Part shown: positions 25,339-34,233 of the stretch, piece after piece
Layout of the letters: each line of letters begins with the position of its first letter
How positions within the stretch are numbered: position 1 is the first letter of the stretch
Assembly (NCBI GenBank): GCA_937898545.1
Contig: CALEJV010000003.1
Location: 186,001-250,000 of the forward strand
Length of the DNA: 64,000 nucleotides
DNA from: an uncultured Candidatus Saccharibacteria bacterium
GTDB lineage: Bacteria; Patescibacteriota; Saccharimonadia; Saccharimonadales; Saccharimonadaceae
Direction of reading: 5' to 3'
The notes under the pieces: generated by a model
Told to the model about the DNA's origin: nothing
Database searches by the model: none
What the model saw: the letters and a program-made list of their open reading frames with translations, nothing else
Position numbers and translations under genes: made by a program

Positions 25339-26313
25339 ATGATACTCGGAATCGACGAAGTCGGGCGTGGGCCATGGGCTGGGCCGCTGGTGGTTGGCGC
25401 AGTGGTGCTGGGTGGTACGGCAATAGATGGGTTAGACGACAGCAAGAAATTGACGAAAAAGCGCCGCGAAGCCCTTGCTCAAGTCATCCAAGAGCAGGCA
25501 GCGGCGTATGCGCTTGGCTGGGTAAGTGCGGCGGAGCTGGATGACGTAGGGATGAGCGAAGCCCTCCGCCTGGCAACGCGGCGAGCAGTGGAGGCGGTGC
25601 AGAAACAATGTCGCAAGCAAGCCATTACGCTCACCGAGATTGTGATTGACGGCAGGGTGAACTTCTTGGCTGGGACGGCACTAGAGCGGTACGTTACAAT
25701 GCTGCCTAAGGCAGATGCGTTGGTGCCAAGTGTCTCGGCGGCGTCGATCATTGCGAAGGTGGCGCGCGACCAGTATATGGCTGCGCAAGATGCACGGTAC
25801 CCTAGCTATGGCTTTGCGGCGCATGCTGGCTACGGCACCGCGCAGCACCGAGCGGCGATTGCTGCCCATGGAGTGACACCACTGCATCGGCTGAGCTTCA
25901 AACCACTCCAGCATTACCGCAATGATAGTCCTCACCCAGTAGACCAAGCACACACCACGCAGCAAGCTGATACGACGACCAGACGTGGCCATGCTGGCGA
26001 ATCAGCTGCAGCCGCCGCTTTGCAGCAGCACGGCCACCAGATTGTGGCGCGCAACTGGCGAACGAAATATTGTGAAATCGATATTATCTCGAAACGTGGA
26101 GACACACTATACTTTGCTGAGGTAAAGCATCGCACGGATGATTATGCGGGCGATGGCCTCGCAGCGATTACCCGCAAGAAGCGCAACCAAATGCACTATG
26201 CCGCGCGGTTCTATGCACACCACGAGCACATCACCACTATGAATCTCCAGCTTATCGCGATTGCTACCAGTGGCAGTCCACCGCGGGTAGTGCGGATTGA
26301 AGTTGTTGAGTAG
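25339..26313 (+). CDS. rnhB-yraN: Fused RNase HII and YraN-family (UPF0102) nuclease-like protein
   Basis: 324 residues with two domains. Residues 1-195 are RNase HII, which removes ribonucleotides and RNA from DNA-RNA hybrids: GIDEVGRGPWAGP (catalytic Asp-Glu), DSKKLTKKRRE, VIDGRVNF, KADALVPSVSAASIIAKVARD and GYGTAQHRAAIAAHG are all intact. Residues about 210-324 are a UPF0102/YraN domain: GHAGESAAAAALQQHGHQIVARNWR, EIDIISKRGDTLYFAEVKHR, with the E...D...E-x-K arrangement of restriction-endonuclease-like folds. The two are separate neighbouring genes in many bacteria. Leaderless: GACAAT ends 6 nt before the ATG. Confidence 0.93.
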   Translation: MILGIDEVGRGPWAGPLVVGAVVLGGTAIDGLDDSKKLTKKRREALAQVIQEQAAAYALGWVSAAELDDVGMSEALRLATRRAVEAVQKQCRKQAITLTEIVIDGRVNFLAGTALERYVTMLPKADALVPSVSAASIIAKVARDQYMAAQDARYPSYGFAAHAGYGTAQHRAAIAAHGVTPLHRLSFKPLQHYRNDSPHPVDQAHTTQQADTTTRRGHAGESAAAAALQQHGHQIVARNWRTKYCEIDIISKRGDTLYFAEVKHRTDDYAGDGLAAITRKKRNQMHYAARFYAHHEHITTMNLQLIAIATSGSPPRVVRIEVVE

Positions 26314-26480
26314 TGATGGTTTTGTGACCTAAGGTGTATAGATCTATATTTTTCTGCGCGATCACACCCTCTTACTGCTTCACTGGGTAGAGTGTAAGAG
26401 CTCTCTGTTTTCTGGCAGATTAGCTTGCACCGGTAAAAGCCAATAGTACTGGGAAATGCAAGTGCACGGTTCGCGCCTTG

Positions 26481-29006
26481 CTACACCTTCGTGAGCGCTG
26501 CCACAACCGCCGGGCCATCGCGCTCAATGAGCTCAACGCGAGCGGTGATGTCTGTGATGCCCATATCTATTACGCGGGTGAGGGCTGGCTCATTGCGCAG
26601 TGGTGCAAAGAAACGCTGGTACTCGCTCAGCTGCTGGCGCGAAGCGAGGATGTTGCCGGCATAGCGCGGGAAGTAGTCGAAGCTCTTGTCGCTACCGAAG
26701 TGTTCTTCAATCCACTGCCAATTATCTTGCAGCCATTGCCACGTAGCGTCACGTGCATCACGGTTGCGCAGCAAGTAAACAAACCAAAAGACGGTATCTT
26801 GGGTGCGAACTGTCTCGGTATCCATCATGAGAGCAAGGAGCTTGCGAATACTTGCGGCGTCGCGCGTACTTGTCACGGCGCTGGCGATATCTTGGCGTAG
26901 GTCGCTGCTGGCTGTTGCCCGATAGTGTGCCAGAAGCTCATCGATCAGCAGCTGAGGCTGCTGGCTGTGGCGGACAACACTACTGGCAATCAGGCTGCGC
27001 AGCTCGCTATCGAGAGTCAACAGGTCACCCGCTGCATAGCGCTGCTGCGCCTCGGCAATCACCGTGGGTTGCTCGCTGTAGAGCATGTGCGCGATGATCA
27101 TTGAGCGGAGCTTGGTGTCGTTCTCTGGCTCATCGGCGCGTGCGCTCCAGCCAAGGCGGTCATAACTTTGCTGAGCGAGCTGGCCCACGAACTGCCGCAG
27201 TGCTTGCTCGGCAGCGCTATGCGGCTCAACGAAGAGCTTGAGGTGGGCAACCACTGACGACATTACGCTCCAAACATGCTCATCTGTCTCATTGCGGTAA
27301 GCGTCAAGGAGGGTGAGTAAGCTGGCGCTCGATACGCGGCCACTCCGAGTTAGCAACAGCTGTTGGGTGAGCAAGAGTGAGCGATCGACGACAGATAGCT
27401 CACCGCGCCGCACTTGGCCAAGCAAACGCTCTAGTAGTATGTCATCATACTGCGTAATGAAGTGCGAGACATTGCCGTGATTGAGAAGGACTGGCTCATC
27501 CAGACTGTGCTCTACTACTGTGCGCTGCGTGGTAAACAGTGCCGGTATAGCTGGTGATGAGCTATGGAGGGGGATCTGCCAGGTAGTGTCATCGGCCGCG
27601 TGTGGGCCAATAAAGAAGCGTTGCTGCTCGAGCACTAGCTGTGAGCCGCTGAGCGAAGCCGTGACAACTGGGTAGCCAGGAGTGCGGATCCAGTGGTTCA
27701 TAAGTGCAGCAACATCGCGCCCGCTGGCTTGACTCAGCGCGTGCCATAGGTCATCACCCTCGGCATTGCTATAGGCGTGGGTGGCAAAGTACGCCTGTAG
27801 GCCAGCACGAAAGGCGGCTTCGCCCAGCCAATGCATGAGCATGTAGAGGAGGCGTCCACCCTTGGCATAGACAATCGCCCCGTCAAAGAGCGTACTAATT
27901 TCATCTGGATGATGAACAGCTGTTTGGACTGGTTGCACGCCATCAATCGCATCACGGCCAAAGGCCAGCGCACCCTCGTGGTTGCAAAAGTCTGTCCACA
28001 CGTGCCACTCGGGGTGGATGGCATCGACCGCCAGGTATTCCATCATGTTGGCAAAGCTCTCGTTAAGCCAGAGATTATCCCACCACTTCATCGTGACGAG
28101 GTTACCAAACCACTGGTGGCTGAGCTCGTGGCTAATGACGGTGGCAATGTATTGCTTATCGGCAATGGTTGTCGTGGTTGGATCGGCTAGCAGGGCAGAC
28201 TCACGGTAGGTGATGAGCCCCCAGTTCTCCATTGCACCGCTGCTAAAATCTGGTACTGCAACGTGATCGGATTTCGGTAAGGGGTAGGGCGTGTCGAAGT
28301 ATTCATTAAAGAACTCAATTGAGCGGATGGCGTGCTCAAGAGCGAAATCAAGGCTCGCAGGGGCTTGCGCCGGCGTAGCCCAGACGGACACCTCTACGCC
28401 GTCTTTCGTCTGACCAGTGATGTGCTGCAACTCACCCATCACGAGAGCCACGAGGTAGGTACTCATGCGCGGTGTCTGGGCAAAGGTAGTGGTGAGTCGA
28501 CCATCTGCTTCCTGCTGCGACTGGACGGGCATATTGCCAAGCACCATGATGCCTGGCTCAGTCGTGACGGTTATGTCGAAGGTCGCTTTGGCGGCAGGCT
28601 CATCAATACACGGGAATACCTCGCGCGCATGATGACTCTCGAACTGCGTCATAAGCAATTCTTTCTTCGCACCGTCGTGCTGATAATAACAGGGGTAGAG
28701 ACCATGGAGTGAGTCAGTGATTGTTGCTTCATACGCGAGGGTGATGGTATGAGTGCCAGCACTCAGCGTTGGCAGGTGTAGCGAGATCTCGTCCTTATTA
28801 TGCTCCACAGAGGCCGGCTGGCCGTCGATCGTCGCGCTGGTGATCGTGAGGTCTTTGGCGTGTAATTTAATTGGCGTATTGGCCTGCGTTGTCTCGCCAG
28901 TGATCGTCACCTGCCCTGTGAAGTGCCGCTGCTGGCGATCGATATCCAGCGCCAGCTGATAGTGAGTTGGTATAAAAAAGTCGATGAGATGAGTAACCTG
29001 TTGCAT
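26481..29006 (-). CDS. pepN: M1-family aminopeptidase (PepN-like)
   Basis: Zinc aminopeptidase of about 841 residues that removes N-terminal amino acids from peptides. The exopeptidase motif GAMENWGLITYRE and the zinc site HELSHQWFGNLVTMKWWDNLWLNE (HExxH with Glu 18 residues on) are intact, as is the catalytic Tyr region IVYAKGGRLLYML. The N-terminal beta domain and C-terminal helical ERAP1-like domain are both present. No signal peptide, so it acts in the cytoplasm on imported or recycled peptides. Start at 29006: TATACT (29013-29018) ends 6 nt upstream, so the mRNA is leaderless; an ATG further upstream precedes the promoter. Confidence 0.94.
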   Translation of the reverse strand: MQQVTHLIDFFIPTHYQLALDIDRQQRHFTGQVTITGETTQANTPIKLHAKDLTITSATIDGQPASVEHNKDEISLHLPTLSAGTHTITLAYEATITDSLHGLYPCYYQHDGAKKELLMTQFESHHAREVFPCIDEPAAKATFDITVTTEPGIMVLGNMPVQSQQEADGRLTTTFAQTPRMSTYLVALVMGELQHITGQTKDGVEVSVWATPAQAPASLDFALEHAIRSIEFFNEYFDTPYPLPKSDHVAVPDFSSGAMENWGLITYRESALLADPTTTTIADKQYIATVISHELSHQWFGNLVTMKWWDNLWLNESFANMMEYLAVDAIHPEWHVWTDFCNHEGALAFGRDAIDGVQPVQTAVHHPDEISTLFDGAIVYAKGGRLLYMLMHWLGEAAFRAGLQAYFATHAYSNAEGDDLWHALSQASGRDVAALMNHWIRTPGYPVVTASLSGSQLVLEQQRFFIGPHAADDTTWQIPLHSSSPAIPALFTTQRTVVEHSLDEPVLLNHGNVSHFITQYDDILLERLLGQVRRGELSVVDRSLLLTQQLLLTRSGRVSSASLLTLLDAYRNETDEHVWSVMSSVVAHLKLFVEPHSAAEQALRQFVGQLAQQSYDRLGWSARADEPENDTKLRSMIIAHMLYSEQPTVIAEAQQRYAAGDLLTLDSELRSLIASSVVRHSQQPQLLIDELLAHYRATASSDLRQDIASAVTSTRDAASIRKLLALMMDTETVRTQDTVFWFVYLLRNRDARDATWQWLQDNWQWIEEHFGSDKSFDYFPRYAGNILASRQQLSEYQRFFAPLRNEPALTRVIDMGITDITARVELIERDGPAVVAALTKV

Positions 29007-29069
29007 AAAACTAGTATACCGGAATGTGCACGAGCCTACCAAAAATTGACCCTATGCTATGATATAACT

Positions 29070-29747
29070 ATGGAATATCGTCGTCGCCGCGTCATAACGA
29101 TGTTTTTGCTCGCTGGCATTATCATTATTGCGCTCGCGATATATGCAGCGTGGCAGTTGGCGCAATCAAGTCACTCGCCACAGGGTAATGGCGAGGCATT
29201 GGCAGCACTGGAGGCATTGCCCGTTAAGGGCCGTGCGCCCAAGACTGGGTATGCGCGTAGCCAATTTGGTGCGGGCTGGGCAACGACGAGTGGCTGCGAT
29301 ACGCGCAATATCATCCTCGCACGCGACCTCAAGCAGGCAGTGGTGAGCGGCAATTGCAAAGTAGCGAGTGGCCAGCTCGACGACCCATACACAGGCAAGC
29401 GCATCACCTTCCAGCGAGGGAGCGGCACGAGCACTGCGGTGCAGATCGATCACGTTGTTGCTCTCAGTAATGCTTGGCAAACCGGTGCACAGCAGCTCAG
29501 TAGCGAGCAGCGGCAGCAGCTTGCTAATGATCCACTTGAGCTTCTGGCGGTTGATGGCCCGGCCAACCAGCAAAAGGGTGATGGCGATGCTGCGACGTGG
29601 CTGCCCAGCCATAAGCCGTTTCGCTGCCAGTATGTTGCCCGGCAAATTGCCGTCAAACGTAAATATCACCTCTGGGTCACCACAGGCGAAAAAGCCGCCA
29701 TACAGCGCGTCCTCGCTACGTGTCCTGGGCAGGGAGTACCTGGCTAA
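29070..29747 (+). CDS. Exported HNH endonuclease (DUF1524/GmrSD C-terminal type)
   Basis: 225 residues. A basic N-terminus (MEYRRRR) and membrane helix (residues 10-29) suggest export, perhaps with the helix kept as an anchor. The rest is a DUF1524 HNH nuclease: PVKGRAPKTGYARSQFGAGW, CDTRNIILARDL, the IDHVVALSNAW block with the His-metal centre, and DPLELLAVDGPANQQKGD, followed by FRCQYVARQIAVKRKYHLWV. Four cysteines fit an exported protein. A role in cutting external DNA for nucleotide uptake is plausible for an organism expected to lack nucleotide synthesis, but this is inference. Likely leaderless (TATGAT 6 nt upstream). The stop overlaps the next start (TAATG). Confidence 0.85.
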   Translation: MEYRRRRVITMFLLAGIIIIALAIYAAWQLAQSSHSPQGNGEALAALEALPVKGRAPKTGYARSQFGAGWATTSGCDTRNIILARDLKQAVVSGNCKVASGQLDDPYTGKRITFQRGSGTSTAVQIDHVVALSNAWQTGAQQLSSEQRQQLANDPLELLAVDGPANQQKGDGDAATWLPSHKPFRCQYVARQIAVKRKYHLWVTTGEKAAIQRVLATCPGQGVPG

Positions 29748-30382
29748 TGCAGCCAAAGCTTATTGTATTCGACCTCAATCACACCTTGATTCGCGACAAC
29801 TCGTGGCGCAATCTCAATCTCGCCATGGGCATCACACCAGAAGAAGATGCTGCCTTGATGGTGCGTGCTGCTCAAGGCGAGATAACTGATGCCGAAGGCC
29901 AAGCCTGGCTGTTGCAGCGGTATCGGCAACGAGGTGACTGCCGTCGCGTGGTGGTGCGGCGCATCCTCAGCCAATATACCTACATACCGCACGCCCAGAT
30001 GGTTGTTGCAGCGCTTCAAGCGCGGGGTTACCGCGTGGCTATTAACTCTGGTGCGATGGATATCTTGGTAGGCATGGTAGCAGAGCAGCTTGGCGTCGCA
30101 CTTTGGCGCGCGAGCAATCATTTTATCTTTGATGATCAAGACATGCTGTGCCAGATTGATGCACCAGATAACGATGCGGTGGCTAAGGTAGAGCAACTCC
30201 GTCAGTTAGCTGCCGAGCAGCAGGTCTCGCTGGGTGACTGCTTGGTCGTAGGCGATGGAGCGAACGACGTACCGCTCTTTACAGTGACAGGCAATGGGGT
30301 AACCTTTGCTGGCTCACCCGCTGCTAGGTACGCACGATGGGTTATCGCTGATCTCCGTGATATGTTGACGATTGTTGAATAA
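29747..30382 (+). CDS. HAD-superfamily phosphatase-like protein (SerB type) with altered motif I
   Basis: 211 residues. HAD motifs: motif I FDLNHTL, motif II AINSGAMDI, motif IV VVGDGANDVPLF. The cap region and overall order match phosphoserine phosphatase-like HAD proteins. Motif I is odd: the usual DxDxT reads DLNHT, so the Asp that acts as general acid/base is Asn. That normally weakens or abolishes phosphatase turnover, so it may be a slow enzyme, a phosphotransferase or a binding protein. Co-translated with the nuclease gene (TAATG). The substrate cannot be told. Confidence 0.8.
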   Translation: MQPKLIVFDLNHTLIRDNSWRNLNLAMGITPEEDAALMVRAAQGEITDAEGQAWLLQRYRQRGDCRRVVVRRILSQYTYIPHAQMVVAALQARGYRVAINSGAMDILVGMVAEQLGVALWRASNHFIFDDQDMLCQIDAPDNDAVAKVEQLRQLAAEQQVSLGDCLVVGDGANDVPLFTVTGNGVTFAGSPAARYARWVIADLRDMLTIVE

Positions 30383-30400
30383 GAACCCCCGCCATTCCAT

Positions 30401-30429
30401 TTGACATCCTTCGCGCTATCCGCTACACT
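30401..30429 (+). promoter_or_regulatory. nusA promoter
   Basis: TTGACA (30401-30406), a 17-nt spacer, TACACT (30424-30429): near-consensus housekeeping promoter. The leader is about 50 nt, unlike the leaderless genes elsewhere. Confidence 0.75.
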
Positions 30430-30442
30430 GATGGGTAGATAT

Positions 30443-30465
30443 CCGGCCGGCAGGTCGGAGTTTTT
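30443..30465 (+). promoter_or_regulatory. Terminator-like hairpin in the nusA leader (candidate attenuator)
   Basis: CCGGCC / GGTCGG stem (one G-U pair) with a GGCA loop, followed by AGTTTTT, located between the nusA promoter and its ribosome binding site (AAAGGAG, 30471-30477). Intrinsic-terminator shape inside a leader suggests feedback by NusA on its own transcription; not proven. Confidence 0.5.
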
Positions 30466-30485
30466 CATAGAAAGGAGTATATAAT

Positions 30486-31601
30486 ATGGAAGACCTTAAT
30501 ATTAAGCAGCTTACGTTAGCCTTGCGCACGATCGCTGACGAAAAGAATTTGCCTGAGGAAACTGTCCTGGGTGTGATCGAGCAAGCAATTGCTGCCGCCT
30601 GGCGCCGCGACAATGGCGAGCGCGACCAAAACGTTCGGGCAGAGCTCAATCTCAACGACGGCACTGCCAAGGTATTCGTCATTCGTGAGATCGTTGAGGA
30701 AGTTAACTTCCCATCGACAGAGGTCAGCCTAGAAGAAGCACGGGTAGCAAACCCCGATGCCGAGCTGGGCGGTACCGTTGAGGAGACGCACAATGTGACG
30801 AGCTTTGGTCGTGTGGCGGCTCAGACCGCTAAGCAGGTGGTGTTGCAGCGCCTGCGCGAGGCTGAGCGCGAGGTAGTGCTGGCGGAGTTTGAGGATAAGA
30901 TTGGTACCGTTGTGACGGGTATTGTCCAGCGGGTTGAGCCGCGCGTCGTGCGCGTTGAACTGGGCAAGGCAACTGGCATCTTACCGCAAAGCGAACAGAT
31001 CCAAGGTGAGCGCTACGTGCCAGGCAGCCGCATTAAAGTATTTATCAAGGATATCGAGCGCGACAATCGTGGCCCGCAGCTCATTCTTAGTCGCGGCAAC
31101 GAAGCCTTCATTGAGTATCTCTTCCGCCAGGAGGTGCCAGAGCTCGAGACAGGGGCAGTTGAGATTAAGGGGATCGCCCGCGAGGCAGGTCGCCGCACTA
31201 AGCTGGCTGTTCTGAGCACCGTGCCAGGGATCGACCCTGTTGGTACCTTTGTTGGTGGGCATGGCACACGGGTCAATGCCGTTGTTAATGAGATTGGTGA
31301 CCAAGAAAAGATCGATATCATTATGTACGACGAAAACACCGATACGTACATTCGCAACGCCCTCAGCCCTGCCGAGGTAGTGCGAGTTGAGATCGACCGC
31401 GAGCACAAGCACGCCAAGGTATATGTGACGGAAGACCAGCAATCGATCGCGATTGGCCGCAGCGGGCAAAATGTTCGCCTGGCGAGCCGCCTTACCGGCT
31501 TTGAGCTTGATATCGAGACAGCAGCAAGCCAACCGGCTGAGCGCAAGCCACGCAAGAATATCGAGGATGATCTCTTTAGCGCCATTGAAAACCAAGCGTA
31601 A
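30486..31601 (+). CDS. nusA: Transcription elongation/termination factor NusA
   Basis: NusA (371 residues), binding RNA polymerase and RNA to control pausing and termination. N-terminal domain (residues 1-about 125, including a VTSFGRVAAQTAKQVVLQRLREAE core), S1 domain (GTVVTGIVQRVEPRVVRVELG), and two KH domains (GPQLILSRGNEAFIEYLFRQEVPEL; VYVTEDQQSIAIGRSGQNVRLASRLTGFELDI). It ends without the acidic repeats of E. coli NusA, as in most non-proteobacterial forms. Own promoter and leader; followed by a terminator at 31626. Confidence 0.96.
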   Translation: MEDLNIKQLTLALRTIADEKNLPEETVLGVIEQAIAAAWRRDNGERDQNVRAELNLNDGTAKVFVIREIVEEVNFPSTEVSLEEARVANPDAELGGTVEETHNVTSFGRVAAQTAKQVVLQRLREAEREVVLAEFEDKIGTVVTGIVQRVEPRVVRVELGKATGILPQSEQIQGERYVPGSRIKVFIKDIERDNRGPQLILSRGNEAFIEYLFRQEVPELETGAVEIKGIAREAGRRTKLAVLSTVPGIDPVGTFVGGHGTRVNAVVNEIGDQEKIDIIMYDENTDTYIRNALSPAEVVRVEIDREHKHAKVYVTEDQQSIAIGRSGQNVRLASRLTGFELDIETAASQPAERKPRKNIEDDLFSAIENQA

Positions 31602-31625
31602 AATTGCAAAGCGCTGCGACACGCC

Positions 31626-31655
31626 AACCCTGCTCATAATAGAGTAGGGTTTTGT
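31626..31655 (+). terminator. nusA terminator
   Basis: AACCCT-G-CTC / GAG-T-AGGGTT hairpin followed by TTTG, directly before the clpC operator. Confidence 0.7.
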
Positions 31656-31661
31656 GTATTA

Positions 31662-31688
31662 TTAGCACTCCACCTTGACGAGTGCTAA
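31662..31688 (+). promoter_or_regulatory. CIRCE operator upstream of clpC
   Basis: Perfect TTAGCACTC-N9-GAGTGCTAA, the HrcA repressor site. It overlaps the clpC promoter: -35 TTGACG (31675-31680), 17-nt spacer, -10 TATACT (31698-31703). Confidence 0.95.
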
Positions 31689-31743
31689 TAAGCAGCGTAT
31701 ACTGAGTAGGGTGGCTTTTTGGCCACAGATTTTGGAGGACGAC

Positions 31744-34233
31744 ATGGAAGATGATTTTGCAGATTTTATTAGCCATTTGAGTGATGATGCTCGCCTGAGC
31801 GTCCAGTATGCTGATGCAATTGCCCGTGGGTATGGCAACCCCTATATCGGTACCGAGCACTTACTGCTTGGTATTCTGAGCCAAAGTGCCAGCCTCGGTA
31901 CCAAGGTACTCGCCGATGCTGGTATTACGCTGCGCCGGGCGGAGGATTCACTTCACCTGCAGCCGCTCAAGAATATTACGGTACGGACTGGTGGGGCAAC
32001 TGGCCTGTCTGAGACGGCTCTATTGACACTTCGGATGGGGTGGGAAATCGCGAAGGAATATGAGCATGATGAGCTCGGTACAGAGCATATTCTTTATAGC
32101 TTGCTCAAGCAAAATAACGCCCGCGCAACTGTATTGCTACGCGAAATGGGGGTAGATACCGAGGCGATCGTCCGCAACCTCGAAGCCCACTTTGATGATA
32201 TGCGCGAAGAGAGCCATGGTGGCACGAGCACCCGCACCGACACGAAGCGGCGGCCAATGCCGCGCGGTGGCAGTGCCCTCAGCAAATACAGCATTGACCT
32301 AACCGCCAAGGCAGCCGATGGTGAACTTGATACTGTGGTAGGGCGAGCACGCGAGACTGAGCGCCTCGTGACAATCCTCAGCCGTCGCACCAAGAATAAC
32401 CCTGTTTTGCTGGGTGAGCCAGGGGTAGGTAAGACGGCTATCGTTGAAGGCCTCGCGCAGCGGATTGTCCGCGAGGATGTGCCAGATAATTTGCTCGACA
32501 AGCGAGTGGTTATGCTCGATATGACGGCAATTGTGGCTGGTACTAAGTACCGTGGGCAGTTCGAGGAGCGGCTGACGGCACTGATCCGCGAGATTACCAA
32601 GCAGGGCAATATCATTGCCTTCATCGATGAATTACACATGCTTGTAGGAGCTGGCTCAGCAGAGGGCGGAGCAATGGACGCAGCTAATATCCTCAAGCCG
32701 GCGCTAGCCCGAGGTGAGTTGCACCTCATCGGTGCGACGACGCTGGAGGAATATCGCAAGCATATCGAGAAAGACAGCGCACTGGAGCGTCGCTTCCAGA
32801 CAGTGCTCGTTAAGGAGCCAAGCGTGAAGGATACGGTAGCAATCCTTAAGGGGCTTCGCAGCTACTATGAGAAACATCACGGGGTGAAGATCAGCGATGA
32901 GGTGATCGAGTCAGTGGTATATATGAGTGACCGCTATGTAGCTGATCGCTTTATGCCTGATAAGGCGATTGATGTGATTGATGAAGCAGCAGCGCTAGTA
33001 CGCGTTAAGAAGGGACATAAGCCAAGCAAGCAGCGTGAGTATGTCCGCGAGCTCAAGGCGCTCAACGAGAAGATGGAAGACGCCGTGGCAGCAGAAGACT
33101 ACGAGCGTGCTGCTCTCTATAAGCAGCGCATTAGCCAATTGACTGACCAACTCGAGCAGGCCCGCCGCGAGCAAGGTCGCAAAACTCCACTAGTACTCAC
33201 CGAGGATCATATTGCTCATGCTATTGCTGTGATGACACACATCCCGGTCGAGAAAGTCCGCACAAGTGAGGCGAAGCTCCTGCGTAATCTCGAGAAACAC
33301 CTTGGGAAATATCTGATTGGCCAGGAAGAAGCAGTTAGCAAAGTGGCTCGGGCTATTCGGCGCAGTCGTAGTGGGGTGGCGAGCAGCCAGCGGCCGATCG
33401 GTAGCTTTGTCTTTATGGGGCCAACCGGTGTCGGCAAGACCGAGCTGGCGCGCGTGCTTGCTCGTGAGGTGTTTGGCTCGGATGATGCACTGATTAAGAT
33501 CGATATGAGTGAGTTTGGCGAGAAGCATACCGCGAGCCGACTTGTTGGTGCGCCTGCTGGCTATGTAGGCTACGACGATGGCGGCAAATTGACAGATAAG
33601 GTGCGGCGTCAACCCTATAGTGTGGTGTTGTTTGATGAAATCGAAAAGGCTCACCCCGATATCTTCCAGATGTTGCTGCAGCTCCTTGAAGATGGCACAC
33701 TGACTGACTCGACCGGCCGTGTTGTGAGCTTCCGTAACACGATCATCATTCTTACCAGCAATCTCGGTGCAGATAAAATGCAGCACAATCGCAGCCTCGG
33801 CTTCCAGGCCAAACTAGCCGACGAGGACGATACAGCACAGCAGCAGCGACGCAATGAGTCATATACTCGTGAGGCACTGGAGCGATTCATGCGGCCGGAG
33901 CTAATCAATCGGTTTGATGCAATCATTACCTTCCGCCCACTTACTAAGCCAGAGGTTGGGAAGATATTTGACTTGCAGATTGCCGAGCTTAATCGGCGTT
34001 TGGCTCGTCAGAGCCTCGCCGTTAAGGTGTTGCCAGCGGCAAAGCGACGGTTGATCGCTCAGGGCTACAGTCGCACCTTTGGGGCGCGGCCGTTGCGGCG
34101 CACGATTGAGGACGAGCTGGAACATCGCCTTGCAGAGGGAATTCTGGCTCGTCACTACGCCAAAGGGTCGGTCTTGACAGTTGGAGTACGAAAAGGGGAG
34201 CTGACGATTGACGCACGTAGCGAAAAGGCCTAA
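31744..34233 (+). CDS. clpC: ClpC-type AAA+ unfoldase
   Basis: 829 residues. Two N-terminal Clp repeats (YGNPYIGTEHLLLGIL and DELGTEHILYSLL), first AAA module with GEPGVGKTAIVEGLA, a UVR/M-domain linker (KALNEKMEDAVAAEDYERAALYKQRI), second AAA module with GPTGVGKTELARVLAREVF. It would feed substrates to ClpP; the pocket-binding loop is not clearly identifiable by eye. The start at 31744 follows a strong TTGGAGGA; the longer in-frame reading begins inside the operator. CIRCE control means it is repressed by HrcA and induced by heat. The 3' end overlaps the next gene by 26 nt. Confidence 0.96.
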   Translation: MEDDFADFISHLSDDARLSVQYADAIARGYGNPYIGTEHLLLGILSQSASLGTKVLADAGITLRRAEDSLHLQPLKNITVRTGGATGLSETALLTLRMGWEIAKEYEHDELGTEHILYSLLKQNNARATVLLREMGVDTEAIVRNLEAHFDDMREESHGGTSTRTDTKRRPMPRGGSALSKYSIDLTAKAADGELDTVVGRARETERLVTILSRRTKNNPVLLGEPGVGKTAIVEGLAQRIVREDVPDNLLDKRVVMLDMTAIVAGTKYRGQFEERLTALIREITKQGNIIAFIDELHMLVGAGSAEGGAMDAANILKPALARGELHLIGATTLEEYRKHIEKDSALERRFQTVLVKEPSVKDTVAILKGLRSYYEKHHGVKISDEVIESVVYMSDRYVADRFMPDKAIDVIDEAAALVRVKKGHKPSKQREYVRELKALNEKMEDAVAAEDYERAALYKQRISQLTDQLEQARREQGRKTPLVLTEDHIAHAIAVMTHIPVEKVRTSEAKLLRNLEKHLGKYLIGQEEAVSKVARAIRRSRSGVASSQRPIGSFVFMGPTGVGKTELARVLAREVFGSDDALIKIDMSEFGEKHTASRLVGAPAGYVGYDDGGKLTDKVRRQPYSVVLFDEIEKAHPDIFQMLLQLLEDGTLTDSTGRVVSFRNTIIILTSNLGADKMQHNRSLGFQAKLADEDDTAQQQRRNESYTREALERFMRPELINRFDAIITFRPLTKPEVGKIFDLQIAELNRRLARQSLAVKVLPAAKRRLIAQGYSRTFGARPLRRTIEDELEHRLAEGILARHYAKGSVLTVGVRKGELTIDARSEKA

